Made by a program: the position numbers and the translations under genes | The notes under the pieces: model-generated | Seen by the model: the letters and a program-made list of their open reading frames with translations, nothing else | What the model was told of the DNA's origin: nothing | Database searches by the model: none | In this document: piece by piece, positions 34,991 to 43,951 of the stretch | Position numbering within the stretch: position 1 is the stretch's first letter | Layout of the letters: every line of letters begins with the position of its first letter | Source: Phytohabitans sp037414955 | Lineage (GTDB): Bacteria; Actinomycetota; Actinomycetes; Mycobacteriales; Micromonosporaceae | Length of the DNA stretch: 64,000 nucleotides | Assembly (NCBI GenBank): GCA_037414955.1 | Contig: JBBEWH010000019.1 | Location: forward strand, 47,307-111,306 | Reading direction: 5' to 3'

Positions 34991-35146
34991 CGAGAGGTCT
35001 CCTGGCGTAGGGCGGCGATATCCGCTCCGGCGAGGCTCACAGGTCGCTTCGAGGCATCCGTGGATGATGTTGGGTTGGAACCAGCATCGAGCAAAGGATA
35101 GGACATTTGTTCGACTACGGTTACGCTTGGAACGTGAGGAGCTGCT

Positions 35147-35896
35147 ATGGGTGACCGAAGTGCCATTGAATGGACCGAGGCGACATGGAATCCCACGACT
35201 GGGTGTGACAAGGTGTCGCAGGGTTGTGACAACTGCTACGCGATGACGCTCGCGAAGCGCCTCAAGGCGATGGGGCAACCCCGCTACCAACGCGACGGCG
35301 ACCCGCGGACCAGCGGCCCTGGCTTCGGCGTGACACTCCATCCGGAGACGCTTGGTCTGCCGTTGACGTGGAAGAAGCCGCGGCTGGTGTTCGTCAACTC
35401 GATGAGCGATCTGTTCCATGCCCGCGTGCCTGTGCCGTTCATTCGTCAAGTCTTTGATGTGATGGCCGCCACGCCGCAACACACGTACCAAGTGCTGACC
35501 AAGAGGGCCCGCAGGCTGCGCCGGTTGGCCGACTCCCTGCACTGGCCAGACAACGTATGGATGGGCGTGTCCGTGGAGGACGCCGAGGTACTGGACCGCG
35601 TGGACGACCTTCGCGCGGTGCCGGCAGCCGTGCGCTTCCTGTCATGCGAGCCCCTGTTAGGCCCAATGCCCGCCCTGCCCTTGGACGGTATCGGGTGGGT
35701 CATCGCCGGCGGAGAGAGCGGCGCCGACGCGCGTCCGATGGATCCCGCATGGGTTGAGGACCTGCGTGATCAATGCAAGACGGCCGGTGTGCCGTTCTTC
35801 TTCAAGCAGTGGGGTGGCCGCACGCCGAAGGCCGGAGGTCGCCACCTCGACGGACGCACTTGGGACGAGATGCCGCTGGCCTTGGTGCCTGCCTAG
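35147..35896 (+). CDS. DUF5131 (phage Gp37/Gp68) three-Cys-motif protein
   Basis: The 249-residue protein matches the Gp37/Gp68 family: SAIEWTEATWNPTTGCDKVS with the three-Cys pattern CDKVSQGCDNC (about 20-30), FVNSMSDLFHARVP, VLTKRARRL, WMGVSVED, FLSCEPLLGP, and the end block FFFKQWGG. The Cys cluster suggests a radical-SAM-like iron-sulfur fold; the reaction is not known. The ATG at 35147 follows GAGGAG by 7 bases. It faces the TcmP gene, and the two stop codons share the palindrome CTAG. The pairing of these two families is recurrent. Confidence 0.85.
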   Translation: MGDRSAIEWTEATWNPTTGCDKVSQGCDNCYAMTLAKRLKAMGQPRYQRDGDPRTSGPGFGVTLHPETLGLPLTWKKPRLVFVNSMSDLFHARVPVPFIRQVFDVMAATPQHTYQVLTKRARRLRRLADSLHWPDNVWMGVSVEDAEVLDRVDDLRAVPAAVRFLSCEPLLGPMPALPLDGIGWVIAGGESGADARPMDPAWVEDLRDQCKTAGVPFFFKQWGGRTPKAGGRHLDGRTWDEMPLALVPA

Positions 35897-37002
35897 GGAA
35901 AATCGATCGTGACGCCGGCGGTGAACTGCCGCCTTCCGGGCGGCCGGTTGACCTGGATCACGCCTTCCTGCTCCAGCGGGCGCAGGACGGGACGACGCAC
36001 GTGGGCCTTGCGGTAGGGGGTGTGCAGGAGCGTGTGCCACTCGATGTCCTCGACGGCGACACCGCGCTGGCCGGCAAAGTGGCCGAGCAGCTCAGCCCGG
36101 AGCGGCGCCAGGTCGGGATCGAGCGTGAACAGCACGTTCTCGTCGGCTAGCCGGTCGGAGAACGTATAGCCCCCGCCGGGGTCCACGCGCCACATGGCGT
36201 CCTTCATCAGCTCCACACCTTTGGGGTGGCGTGTGCCGTGCAGCAGGTAGTAGCCGATGTTCCCGGTCTTGTTGATCATGGCGAAGGACTGCACGTGGTC
36301 GAACCCTGCCCTGTCCTGTAGCTGCCGAGCGTAGACGGCGCGTAGGTGCTCGATCCGGTCGCTTTGCCCGTCATAGCCGTCGAGTATGTCGCTGACGTCC
36401 ATGCCGAACAGCTCGCGCATGGGCTTCTCCTGGCCGTCACGGGTGATGAAACGCTGCACGTAGCCGACCATGAAGTTGACGAACACCTCGGTGCGCGGAT
36501 AGGCGAGTAGGTCCGCCATGAGATCCATGGGGATCCCGCTGTAGCCGAATGGATCGATGAAGGCGAACGTCGGCGCAAGGCGGCGTTTCTGCTCGCGCAG
36601 CTGGTCGAGGATCGCGTTGGCCGTCACGTCGAACTTCTCGTTGACGACGTATGTCTTGACCGTGGCGGGCCACGGCGCCTTCTCCGCTTTGAAGGCTTCG
36701 ATCTCACGCTCCAGCGAGGCGGCGTTGTCGCCGTCGGCCTCCACCAGGTAGAAGACGAACTCCCGGTGGCTCATTTGTGGGAACGACCGATGCTCCACCA
36801 GCCGCCTGAGCGCCACCAGGGGCGAGCCCTCGGACCCGTCGTTGTACCGTCCCCTGCCTGCGAAGCCGTCGAAGTACAGCACTCGGCCGTTCCACTTGGA
36901 CAGGGTGGGGAACCAGCCGTCCAAGTAGGAAGCGAGCATGTCGTGCTTCGCCTTGGTGTGCGGCGGGCAGCCCCATTTCGAGGGGTCCGAGTCGCTCGTC
37001 AT
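35893..37002 (-). CDS. tcmP: three-Cys-motif partner protein TcmP
   Basis: The 369-residue protein matches TcmP: WGCPPHTKAKHDMLASYLDG near the start, then VLYFDGFAGRGRYNDGSEGSP, FYLVEADGDNAASLE, PTFAFIDPFGYSGIPM, and EVFVNFMVGYVQRF. The FAGRG and DPFG blocks have the look of a Rossmann methyltransferase-like fold. TcmP is defined by its gene neighbourhood with three-Cys-motif proteins, as here. ATG 37002 is preferred, with GGAGC about 9 bases upstream; ATG 37017 is the alternative. The biochemical role is unknown; a mobile-element defence or modification module is plausible. Confidence 0.85.
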   Translation of the reverse strand: MTSDSDPSKWGCPPHTKAKHDMLASYLDGWFPTLSKWNGRVLYFDGFAGRGRYNDGSEGSPLVALRRLVEHRSFPQMSHREFVFYLVEADGDNAASLEREIEAFKAEKAPWPATVKTYVVNEKFDVTANAILDQLREQKRRLAPTFAFIDPFGYSGIPMDLMADLLAYPRTEVFVNFMVGYVQRFITRDGQEKPMRELFGMDVSDILDGYDGQSDRIEHLRAVYARQLQDRAGFDHVQSFAMINKTGNIGYYLLHGTRHPKGVELMKDAMWRVDPGGGYTFSDRLADENVLFTLDPDLAPLRAELLGHFAGQRGVAVEDIEWHTLLHTPYRKAHVRRPVLRPLEQEGVIQVNRPPGRRQFTAGVTIDFP

Positions 37003-37185
37003 GCTCCACTGCTCCATATGGCCGTGCGTGGCATGGTCAAGAACGATGCTGCCACGCTAAGCAATGTCGCGGTAGCCCTGCGTGTGGACTGCTGCCGCTA
37101 GCCGCAGCTCCGGGGGCGTGAGGTAGCCACAGTTTGGACCGGGCGCCCGCCGCATCGACAGGCGTGGCGGGCGCCCGGCCCTAGA

Positions 37186-37944
37186 TCAAGATCCGACGCT
37201 GTGCGGGTTGGGTGCCGGCTCAAGTTCGGAGATGGCCTCCAACTCCAGCTCCACTTCCTCCGCGTCGGGTCGGACTGTCCCCTGCCATTCCAGTACCACG
37301 TCTCGGTCGAAGCCGACCCGCGCCATGTGGTCGTTCCAATCGAAATCGAGGACCGGAATGTCGTCATGGAGGTAGACGTCGCTCTTGTGTATGTAGCCGT
37401 CAAAGCTCACAGTTGCCTGCACCTCAAGGGTGCCGACTTCCGTACCGTCCTCGTACGTCTCGGCGCTGTTCCACACCATCGTGTCGAGGTTCGGGGCGAT
37501 CGCATCGATGCCGATGTCATCGACGACGTGATGCGGCAGATCGACCTGGTCGAAATCCAGACCATCGGTCCGGAAGTCCTCGACGTCGTCGTCACGGGCT
37601 ACCGGTTCGGTCGCCATCTGAGCGCAGGCGCCGTCGATCGCTCTCCGCAACAGCGCGTCCATCGACGGAATTGACTCCGCAATTTCCCGCATCCTGTACT
37701 GCAATGCCCGCGCATCACGCACTCGTCGCAGTGCGTCGCCGAATGAGATCCCCAACTCATCAGCGAGTCGCTTCGCCGGCTGGTGATCCACCATCACCTG
37801 CCGACGCGCCTCCGCGGACGGGAGGCCCATCTCGTCGGCGAGCTGCTCTGCATCCTCGAAGTCCTCGCGCACCACGCGGAGGGCCTCGACATACGGGATG
37901 TCCAGATCGGAGGCGAGCCGCTTCGCCTCACCATTCTTACTCAT
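37186..37944 (-). CDS. hypothetical protein with N-terminal helical repeats, 252 aa
   Basis: The N-terminal 95 residues contain three related helical units: AKRLASDLDIPYVEALRVVR, AEQLADEMGLPSAEARRQV and AKRLADELGISFGDALRRVR. This is a tandem repeat of a short two-helix motif. The rest is acidic and beta-rich (EVGTLEVQATVSFDGYIHKS). The ATG at 37944 follows AGGA by 9 bases. It is the last protein gene before the tRNA-Ala gene. No family was recognised. Confidence 0.6.
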   Translation of the reverse strand: MSKNGEAKRLASDLDIPYVEALRVVREDFEDAEQLADEMGLPSAEARRQVMVDHQPAKRLADELGISFGDALRRVRDARALQYRMREIAESIPSMDALLRRAIDGACAQMATEPVARDDDVEDFRTDGLDFDQVDLPHHVVDDIGIDAIAPNLDTMVWNSAETYEDGTEVGTLEVQATVSFDGYIHKSDVYLHDDIPVLDFDWNDHMARVGFDRDVVLEWQGTVRPDAEEVELELEAISELEPAPNPHSVGS

Positions 37945-38567
37945 TTCGGAATGTCCTATTCCTCGGCGGACCCCACGCGACCACCGAGCCGTAGACATGC
38001 CGCAGTGATCAACCTGCGCGAGCTTTCGGCCCTTGTCCCTCTGTGCCGCCTCGCCGAGCGTGGGCCAGCATGCGACCGGAGAAACCGGTGGCGCAGGGCC
38101 ACCATGGCCTCCACAGTAGCCCTCCGACGAGGGGAGTCCAACCCCAAATCGTTGTCCTGCTATTGCGCGGCAGAGGTGTTCTCGGAAGGCCGCGTCCACG
38201 CGTTTGGCGTCCTGGAAACCTTGCCTGTCCGCTCGATGCGCTGGGCTACTACATATCCCGCACGCGGCGCCCTCGGTTCGGTGGCGCGTGCGACGGCGCC
38301 GGACCCCAACGTCAGGGCAGCCAAGCCCAAGCCATCGGACACCGCCACCCGCGGCGTCGAACGCCTTGGGCGCGACGCCGATGATCACCCGCCAGATCGT
38401 GGTCTTCGAGGACAGGCTGGCCGATGGTATGGCTCCGCTGGGCAAGTACAGGTCGTGGGGAATCCCGACCGGTACGTCGTCCGCCCACCCTGTCGGCCGA
38501 TCCCGCAGCCTGTCACCCGTCACCGAGTCGTGACGTCCGGTCCCGGTGACAAATGGATGACAAATGA
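37945..38567. other. 620-bp region with no convincing gene
   Basis: Open frames exist on both strands but none has a ribosome site and recognisable protein together. It should hold the promoter of the gene at 37944 and, by position beside the tRNA 3' end, the attachment site of the element. No copy of the tRNA 3' end was seen elsewhere in the window. Confidence 0.4.
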
Positions 38568-38608
38568 TCAAGGGCAGGCACTCGACGATTTCGAGAACCT
38601 GCCCTTGA
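38568..38608 (-). terminator. hairpin downstream of tRNA-Ala
   Basis: Arms 38568-38578 and 38598-38608 (TCAAGGGCAGG / CCTGCCCTTGA) pair perfectly. The loop itself contains a small CTCGA/TCGAG-type stem. It starts 15 bases past the tRNA 3' end on the minus strand, as expected for its terminator. Confidence 0.6.
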
Positions 38609-38623
38609 CCTGCGATTTCTTTG

Positions 38624-38697
38624 TGGAGCTGAGGGGATTTGAACCCCTGACCCCCTCGATGCGAACGAGGTGCGCTACCGGTCTGCGCCACAGCCCC
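38624..38697 (-). tRNA. tRNA-Ala (anticodon CGC)
   Basis: The minus strand folds as a 74-nt cloverleaf. The acceptor stem is GGGGCTG / CAGCTCC with the G3-U70 pair that marks alanine tRNAs. The anticodon loop TTCGCAT reads CGC, the discriminator is A, and the 3' CCA is not encoded. The 3' end faces the conjugative element, so this gene is the likely integration target and the right boundary. Confidence 0.9.
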
Positions 38698-38782
38698 GCC
38701 GCCGGACACGTCCGGCGAACCGGCGACAAGGCTAACAGGTCGCGCATCCGTTTCGCGAATCAGATCCCGGTGCGGCGCCGCA

Positions 38783-38848
38783 CCTCTCATGATCAAGGCG
38801 TCCTTCAAGTCGTTAGAACTACTTGAAGGACGCCTTGATCATGAGAGG
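38783..38848. repeat. family A inverted repeat, copy A1
   Basis: A perfect 28-bp stem (38783-38810 with 38821-38848) with a 10-nt loop. It contains the family A ends CATGATCAAGGCGTCC / GGACGCCTTGATCATG. It lies 9 bases past the stop of the minus-strand gene at 38857, as a terminator would. Confidence 0.85.
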
Positions 38849-38856
38849 GGGGAAAG

Positions 38857-39333
38857 TCAGGGGGTGAGGGGGGTCCAGGGGGTGGCCAGGGCGCGCGGGC
38901 CGGCCTGGAGGTGGAGGCGGGCGGGGCCCGCGGGCGGGGGCGGCGGGAGCACGAAGCAGCCCACCGCATCCGTCGTCGCCTCGTCGGAGACGGCGGCCAC
39001 GGTTTCCAGGCGCACCCGCCACCCGTTCGCAGGGGTGATTTGTCCGACTATGCCGGCGCCGCTCACCTCGATCTCCACCGTGACGTCGTCGACCTGGAAC
39101 GTGAGGATGCGCACGTCCGCCGCCGCCCCGCTGCGGGTCGCCAGCTCGGCGTCCACCGCGGAGTCGAAGACCAGCTCGAAGAGGGCCAACTCGGCGTCGA
39201 CCGTGCGCCACGCGAACGCCGCGATCCCGGCGGCCACGAACTCCGGTGGGACAGTGTCCGCGGGGGCGCCGCCGTAGGCCGCGCGCAGCTCGTCGAGCAG
39301 TACGTCGTCATGGTCGAGTGGGGGCAGGTTCAC
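38857..39333 (-). CDS. hypothetical protein coupled to the sigma factor
   Basis: The 158-residue product opens with NLPPLDHDDVLLDELRAAYG and has beta-rich middle strands (DVRILTFQVDDVTVEIEVSG). It ends in a Pro-rich linker and a final short domain. It overlaps the sigma factor gene by 26 bases, a strong sign of co-expression. The GTG at 39333 is chosen because AAAGGGG precedes it by about 8 bases. A role as anti-sigma or sensor partner is possible but unsupported by recognised domains; it has no membrane helix. Confidence 0.65.
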   Translation of the reverse strand: MNLPPLDHDDVLLDELRAAYGGAPADTVPPEFVAAGIAAFAWRTVDAELALFELVFDSAVDAELATRSGAAADVRILTFQVDDVTVEIEVSGAGIVGQITPANGWRVRLETVAAVSDEATTDAVGCFVLPPPPPAGPARLHLQAGPRALATPWTPLTP

Positions 39334-39952
39334 TGCGATCACCCCTTTCACTGGAGGGCGCAGCGGCAGCGTTGACGAAGGCCGCCAGCGCCGGGCATTG
39401 GCGCAGTCGGTGGAGGCAGCGGCCCCGGGTGGGGCCCACGCTGCCCACGGGCATGCCCATCCGGTTGCCGATCTCGTCGTAGCTCAGCGGCGGATCGTGC
39501 AGCATCAGTCCCAGGAGCTCCTGGCAGCGCGACGGCAGCTGGGCGAACGCCTCCCGCAGGGCGTGCTGCCGCTCCGCCTGGAGGAGCCGGTCGTCGACCG
39601 GAGCCGCGCCCGGCTCGGTCCAGGTGCCGGCGACCGCTTCGGAGCCGGTGAGCGGGTCGAACAGCCAGGTCCGCCGGCTGGTACGCAGCACGCGCAGGCA
39701 CTCGTGCCGGGCGGTCTTGGCGATCCACATCGGCAGCGCCGCCGGTTCGCGGAGCCGGGGCAGGTGTTCGACGAGGCGCAGCCACACGGTCTGGTTGACG
39801 TCGGCGGCGTCGCCGGACCGCAGGTGGAACCCGCTCACGACGCTCCAGATCAGGGGCGTGAAGCGGGACACCAGCGCGGCCCAGGCGTCTTCATCGCCCG
39901 CGGTGGCGGCCGCGACGAGGACATCGATGGGAGGCGGATCCGCCGCGTTCAT
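39308..39952 (-). CDS. ECF-type RNA polymerase sigma factor
   Basis: The 214-residue protein has region 2 (DEDAWAALVSRFTPLIWSVV, then VNQTVWLRLVEHLPRLREP) and region 4 (LREAFAQLPSRCQELLGLML, then LSYDEIGNRMGMPVGSVGPT). This is the sigma-70 family, ECF layout. The start overlaps the subtilase stop (ATGA) and the end overlaps the next gene. The operon is therefore subtilase, sigma, hypothetical, with the CHAT gene divergent from it. No membrane anti-sigma is present. Confidence 0.85.
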   Translation of the reverse strand: MNAADPPPIDVLVAAATAGDEDAWAALVSRFTPLIWSVVSGFHLRSGDAADVNQTVWLRLVEHLPRLREPAALPMWIAKTARHECLRVLRTSRRTWLFDPLTGSEAVAGTWTEPGAAPVDDRLLQAERQHALREAFAQLPSRCQELLGLMLHDPPLSYDEIGNRMGMPVGSVGPTRGRCLHRLRQCPALAAFVNAAAAPSSERGDRSEPAPTRP

Positions 39953-41232
39953 CCGACCAACACCCCGTAGCCGTTCCGCCAGGTGGGTTGACTGAGCAGG
40001 TCCTGCCGGGCGTCGACCGCGCTGTACCGGTTGGCGGTCATCATGGCCGCCAGCCGGCCGGCGACGTGCGGCGCGGCGAAGGATGTGCCCGCCCAGCTCG
40101 CGTATCCCCCGAACTTGATCGACAGCAGGCCGAGCAGCTCCAGCGAGCCCAGCACGTACGTGCTGGTGCGCAAGCCGTCGGCGCAGGCGTCGACCCAGCC
40201 GCCGAAGTTGCTGTACGGGGCGGGCGCCAACGCGCCAGGCGCGACCGCGGCGACGGCCACCACGGTGGGCATCGCCGCCGGATAGCAGGGCCGGTCGGTC
40301 GCCGAGTTGCCGGCGGAGGCGACCACCACCGTGCGGCGCTGCTCGAGCTCGGCCATCTTGTTGACCAGCGGCAGCGGCGCCATGTCGTCCTGGGTGAAGT
40401 AGCCGAGCGACAGGTTGATGATCGACACCTGGGAGTCGAGCCGGTCCAGCGCGGCCACCAGCCTCTGCTCGTCGCCGAGCCCACTGGGGCTGAGCGCCAC
40501 CTCCGGATCGAACTCCACGCCCGGGGCGGCCTGGCGGAGCACCCCGGCCACGAACGTGCCATGGCCGCCCTGCAACGCCAGCAGCTGGCCAGCCCGGTAG
40601 AGCGGGTCCACGTCGTCGGCCTCCGGCAGGTAGCTGCCCCCCAGCCAGTCGAGGTGGAAGGCCCCGGCGCCGTCCCAGATACCGGTGTCGCAGACGCCCA
40701 CCAGCACCCCCTCGCCCTCGGGCGGGTTGGTGAGCGGCGGCGGCGCCAGCGGCAGTGCCGCCAGCGGCGGACCCTCGGGGTTGCCCATGATGTTGTCGTG
40801 CCCGACGGTGACGTGATGCGGCTGCACGGCCGGCGGCTTCTGCCGGGGCCAGCTCTTCGGGTCGCGCAGGTTCGCCACCAGCTTCGGGATGTCCACGTCG
40901 GCCAGGTGCACCTGGGTCACCCCGGCGAACCGGGCCGCCGGGTCGCCACCCAGATGCAGCTCCTGGAGCCGCTTCAGGACCTGCTGCAGGTCCTGGTCGG
41001 CGACCAGCAGCTGGCGCGGCCGGTAGAGGAACTCGCGCCCCTTCTCGAAGAATCCCCGCACGTTCGGGTCTTCCGCCACCATGGCCTTGAACGCCGCCTG
41101 GTAGGCGTCGCTCTCCTTGGAGCCGACCTGGGTGGACCCGGCGGCGGCGCGCGGGGCGAGTCCGCCCAGCGGCACGGCCAGCGCCGTCCACATTGATTGG
41201 CGGAGCAGACGCCGCCGCGATAATTCGAACAC
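39949..41232 (-). CDS. S8 (subtilisin-like) serine peptidase
   Basis: The 427-residue protein has a twin-arginine-like start (ELSRRRLLRQSMW, then a hydrophobic stretch) and a propeptide-like region (about 40-150). The subtilase catalytic triad follows: Asp in GVCDTGIW (near 181), His in GGHGTFVAG (near 223) and Ser in WAGTSFAAPHVAG (near 383). ASAGNSATDRPCYPA is the oxyanion Asn block. The GTG at 41232 is preceded by GGAGG. It is probably exported or membrane-linked. It is divergent from the CHAT protease gene, 97 bp apart, suggesting a shared promoter region and related role. Confidence 0.85.
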   Translation of the reverse strand: MFELSRRRLLRQSMWTALAVPLGGLAPRAAAGSTQVGSKESDAYQAAFKAMVAEDPNVRGFFEKGREFLYRPRQLLVADQDLQQVLKRLQELHLGGDPAARFAGVTQVHLADVDIPKLVANLRDPKSWPRQKPPAVQPHHVTVGHDNIMGNPEGPPLAALPLAPPPLTNPPEGEGVLVGVCDTGIWDGAGAFHLDWLGGSYLPEADDVDPLYRAGQLLALQGGHGTFVAGVLRQAAPGVEFDPEVALSPSGLGDEQRLVAALDRLDSQVSIINLSLGYFTQDDMAPLPLVNKMAELEQRRTVVVASAGNSATDRPCYPAAMPTVVAVAAVAPGALAPAPYSNFGGWVDACADGLRTSTYVLGSLELLGLLSIKFGGYASWAGTSFAAPHVAGRLAAMMTANRYSAVDARQDLLSQPTWRNGYGVLVG

Positions 41233-41329
41233 CGCATCCTCCGTCGAGATATCGGGCGCGCTCACTACCCGCAGGCAGATTAGCGTCACAGGGTTGACCA
41301 CGCTGCCACACTTCCGACACCATGCGCCG

Positions 41330-43939
41330 GTGGGGGACAACGGCGACGGCGCCCAACACGCCCTCGACGCCGTGCAGCGGAGTCCACAAGAGGCGGTCGC
41401 GCTCGCGCGACGGTTGTTGGCGCGCACCGCCGCCGACGGCCCGACCGTCGAGCGGGCCACCGCGCAGCGGGCGATCGGCTTGGCGCTGCGCGAGTTGCAC
41501 GACCTCGCCGGCGCCGAGCGCCACCTCCGCCGGTCCATCCGGACCGCCGAGCGCGCCGGCTCGCCCGACGCGGCGGCCCTGAGCCGGATGAGCCTGGGGT
41601 ACGCCTTGGCGAGCAACGGCCGGAACGTGGCCGCCCTGCGGGCGGTGTCGGCCGCGCTGGCCCGGCTGTCCGGATTGGACGCTGGCCGGGCCCGGATGCA
41701 GCGCGGCGTGGTTCTGCACTACTGCGGCCGGCATGAGGAGGCGGCCCGCGACTACGGCGCCGCGGTGGAGATCGCGCAGCAGGAGGGCGATCTGCTGCTG
41801 GAGGCGCGCGCCCGCAACAACCGTGGCGTGATGCAGACGCACCGGGGCAGCGCGCGGGCACTGGACGACCTCGAACGGTCCGCCGCGATCTTCCACGGGC
41901 TGGGCCTGCCGCTGGCCGCGGCGGACGTCCGGTGGAACATGGGCATCGCCGCCGCCCGGCGCGGCGCGGCGGCCGAGGCGCTGCGGATCTTCGCGGCGGC
42001 CGATCAGGAGTACCGTCAGCTCGCCGTGCCCCGTCCGGGCCTGCAGCTGAACCGGCTGGAGCTGCTGCTGTCGATCCCGCTCATCGACGAGGCGGCGGCG
42101 GTGGCGGCCGCCGCGGTGGCCGAGTTCGACCGCCGCCAGCTGCGCTCCGACCTGGCCGAGGCGCTGCTCGGGCAGGCCCGGGTGGCGCTGCTCGCCGACG
42201 ATCTCGACCGGGCCACGACCTCCGCCGGCCGGGCGCGCCGCCTCTTCCGCCGCCAGGGCCGGCACGCGTGGGCCCTGCTGGCCCGCTCGGTGGAGCTGCA
42301 CGCCGACTTCCGGCGCGGTGCCCGCAGCCGGCGGCAGCTGAGCGCCATGGTGCGCACCGCCGACGAGCTCCAGGCGGCCGGCTGGCCCGGGCCCGCGCTG
42401 ACCACCCGCATCGAGGCGGCCCGCGTCGCGGGCGACCTCGGCCGCACCGACGTGGCCCGAGACCTGTTGCGGGCCGCCGGGCGCGCACGCCGCGGCGGCA
42501 CCGCCGGGCGGCGGGCTCAGGGTTGGTACGCGACCGCGCTGCTTCATCGGCTCGATGGCGACGACCGCGCGGCCCGTACCGCACTCCGTCGCGGGCTCGT
42601 GGTGATGGACGCCCACCGGGCTCTGCTGGGCGCCACCGAGCTGCGGGCCAGTAGCGGCGCGCAAGGCCAGGACCTGGCTCTCGAAGGGCTGCGGATCGCC
42701 CTCGGCACCGGCCGTCCGGCGCTCGTGCTCGCCTGGGCCGAACGCCGGCGGGCGACGGCGCTGCGGATGACCCCGGTGTCGCCGCCGCGCGACCCGGCGC
42801 TGGCGGACGCCCTCGCCGAACTGCGCGGTCTGAACGCCGCGACGGAACGCGCGGTGCTCGCCGGCCGGGGCGCCCCGCGCCTGCGCCGCCAGGCGCATCT
42901 GGAGCAGCAGATCCGCGAACTCACCCGGCGCGCCGACGGCGGCGGCGCGGTGCTGCGCCCGCCGAGCGCGCGGCAACTCGCCGGCGCGCTGGACGACCGC
43001 GTGCTCGTCGAGCTGGTCGCCCACAATGGACAGCTGCGTGCGGTGGTCGTCCGCGACGGGCGGGCCACGCTGCACGACGTCGGGCAGCTCCGCGACGCGC
43101 TGCACCAGCTGCGGCTGCAACACTTCGCGCTGCGCCGGCTGGTGGTGCGCGGCGACTCGGACGCGGCCCGGGCCGCCGCCGCGCACGCCGCCGCCACCCT
43201 CGACCAGCAACTGCTGGCGCCGATCCGGCACCGGCTCGGTACCCGGCCATTGGTCGTGGTGCCGGTCGGCGAGCTGCACGCGCTGGCCTGGTCCGCGCTG
43301 CCGACCTGCGTGGGGCGGCCGGTCACGGTCGCGCCGTCGGCGGCCGCGTGGCTGCGCGCCGCGCGGCGCCCGGTCGCCGGCGGCGTCACGGTGCTGGCTG
43401 CCGGGCCGCGCCTGCCCGAGGCGGAGCGCGAGGTGGCCGCGCTGGCCGCCGCGCAGCCGGACGCCGCCCTCCTGACCGATGACAAAGCCACTGTGGACGC
43501 CGTGCTGACGGCCATGAACGGCGCCCGGCTCGCCCACCTCGCCGCGCACGGGACGTTCCGCAGCGACAACCCACTGCTGTCCACAATCGAGCTGGCGGAC
43601 GGCCCACTCACCGCGTACGAGTTGGAGCGGCTGACCGCACCGCCGGGCTGCGTGGTGCTCTCGGCGTGCGAATCCGGCCTCTCCGCCGTGCATCCCGGCG
43701 ACGAGCTCATGGGACTGTCCACTGTCCTCCTCGGGGCGGGCACCCGCAGCCTGATCGTGAGCCTGCTGCCGGTACCCGCCGACCGGACCACCGAATTGAT
43801 GCTGTTGCTGCACGCGCGGATGCGCGCGGGCGACGGGCCGGCGCCGGCGCTCGCGGCCGCGCAGGTGGCGCTGGCCCACGACCAGGACGGCGTGAGCCAG
43901 GCCACCGCGGCGGCCTTCACCTGCTTGGGCGCCGGCTGA
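41330..43939 (+). CDS. TPR-CHAT caspase-like protease
   Basis: The 869-residue protein has TPR-type helical repeats (about residues 5-460) and a C-terminal CHAT domain. The CHAT catalytic His is in LAHLAAHGTFRSDNPLL (near 733-740) and the Cys in VVLSACESGLS (near 778). PVGELHALAWSALP and LLGAGTRSLIVSLLPV are further CHAT blocks. Both catalytic residues are present, so it should be active. In bacteria such proteins act as sensors and executioners in conflict or stress responses. The GTG at 41330 is tentative; a TTG at 41294 is in frame. It converges on the next gene with a 12-bp gap. Confidence 0.85.
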   Translation: MGDNGDGAQHALDAVQRSPQEAVALARRLLARTAADGPTVERATAQRAIGLALRELHDLAGAERHLRRSIRTAERAGSPDAAALSRMSLGYALASNGRNVAALRAVSAALARLSGLDAGRARMQRGVVLHYCGRHEEAARDYGAAVEIAQQEGDLLLEARARNNRGVMQTHRGSARALDDLERSAAIFHGLGLPLAAADVRWNMGIAAARRGAAAEALRIFAAADQEYRQLAVPRPGLQLNRLELLLSIPLIDEAAAVAAAAVAEFDRRQLRSDLAEALLGQARVALLADDLDRATTSAGRARRLFRRQGRHAWALLARSVELHADFRRGARSRRQLSAMVRTADELQAAGWPGPALTTRIEAARVAGDLGRTDVARDLLRAAGRARRGGTAGRRAQGWYATALLHRLDGDDRAARTALRRGLVVMDAHRALLGATELRASSGAQGQDLALEGLRIALGTGRPALVLAWAERRRATALRMTPVSPPRDPALADALAELRGLNAATERAVLAGRGAPRLRRQAHLEQQIRELTRRADGGGAVLRPPSARQLAGALDDRVLVELVAHNGQLRAVVVRDGRATLHDVGQLRDALHQLRLQHFALRRLVVRGDSDAARAAAAHAAATLDQQLLAPIRHRLGTRPLVVVPVGELHALAWSALPTCVGRPVTVAPSAAAWLRAARRPVAGGVTVLAAGPRLPEAEREVAALAAAQPDAALLTDDKATVDAVLTAMNGARLAHLAAHGTFRSDNPLLSTIELADGPLTAYELERLTAPPGCVVLSACESGLSAVHPGDELMGLSTVLLGAGTRSLIVSLLPVPADRTTELMLLLHARMRAGDGPAPALAAAQVALAHDQDGVSQATAAAFTCLGAG

Positions 43940-43951
43940 CGCAACGGACCG

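Noticed and set aside
1..38623. Search for an integrase or IS transposase
   Set aside because: No tyrosine or serine recombinase motif set and no DDE transposase was recognised in the ICE part; the integrase is presumed to lie left of the window.
37783..38826. 347-aa plus-strand frame ending in ELRGFEPLTPSMRTRC
   Set aside because: That peptide is the translation of the tRNA-Ala gene read antisense, a common false protein.
39308..43879. 1523-aa open frame on the minus strand
   Set aside because: It covers the CHAT gene antisense and the subtilase in a wrong frame; only its final part, from 39952, is the real sigma factor.
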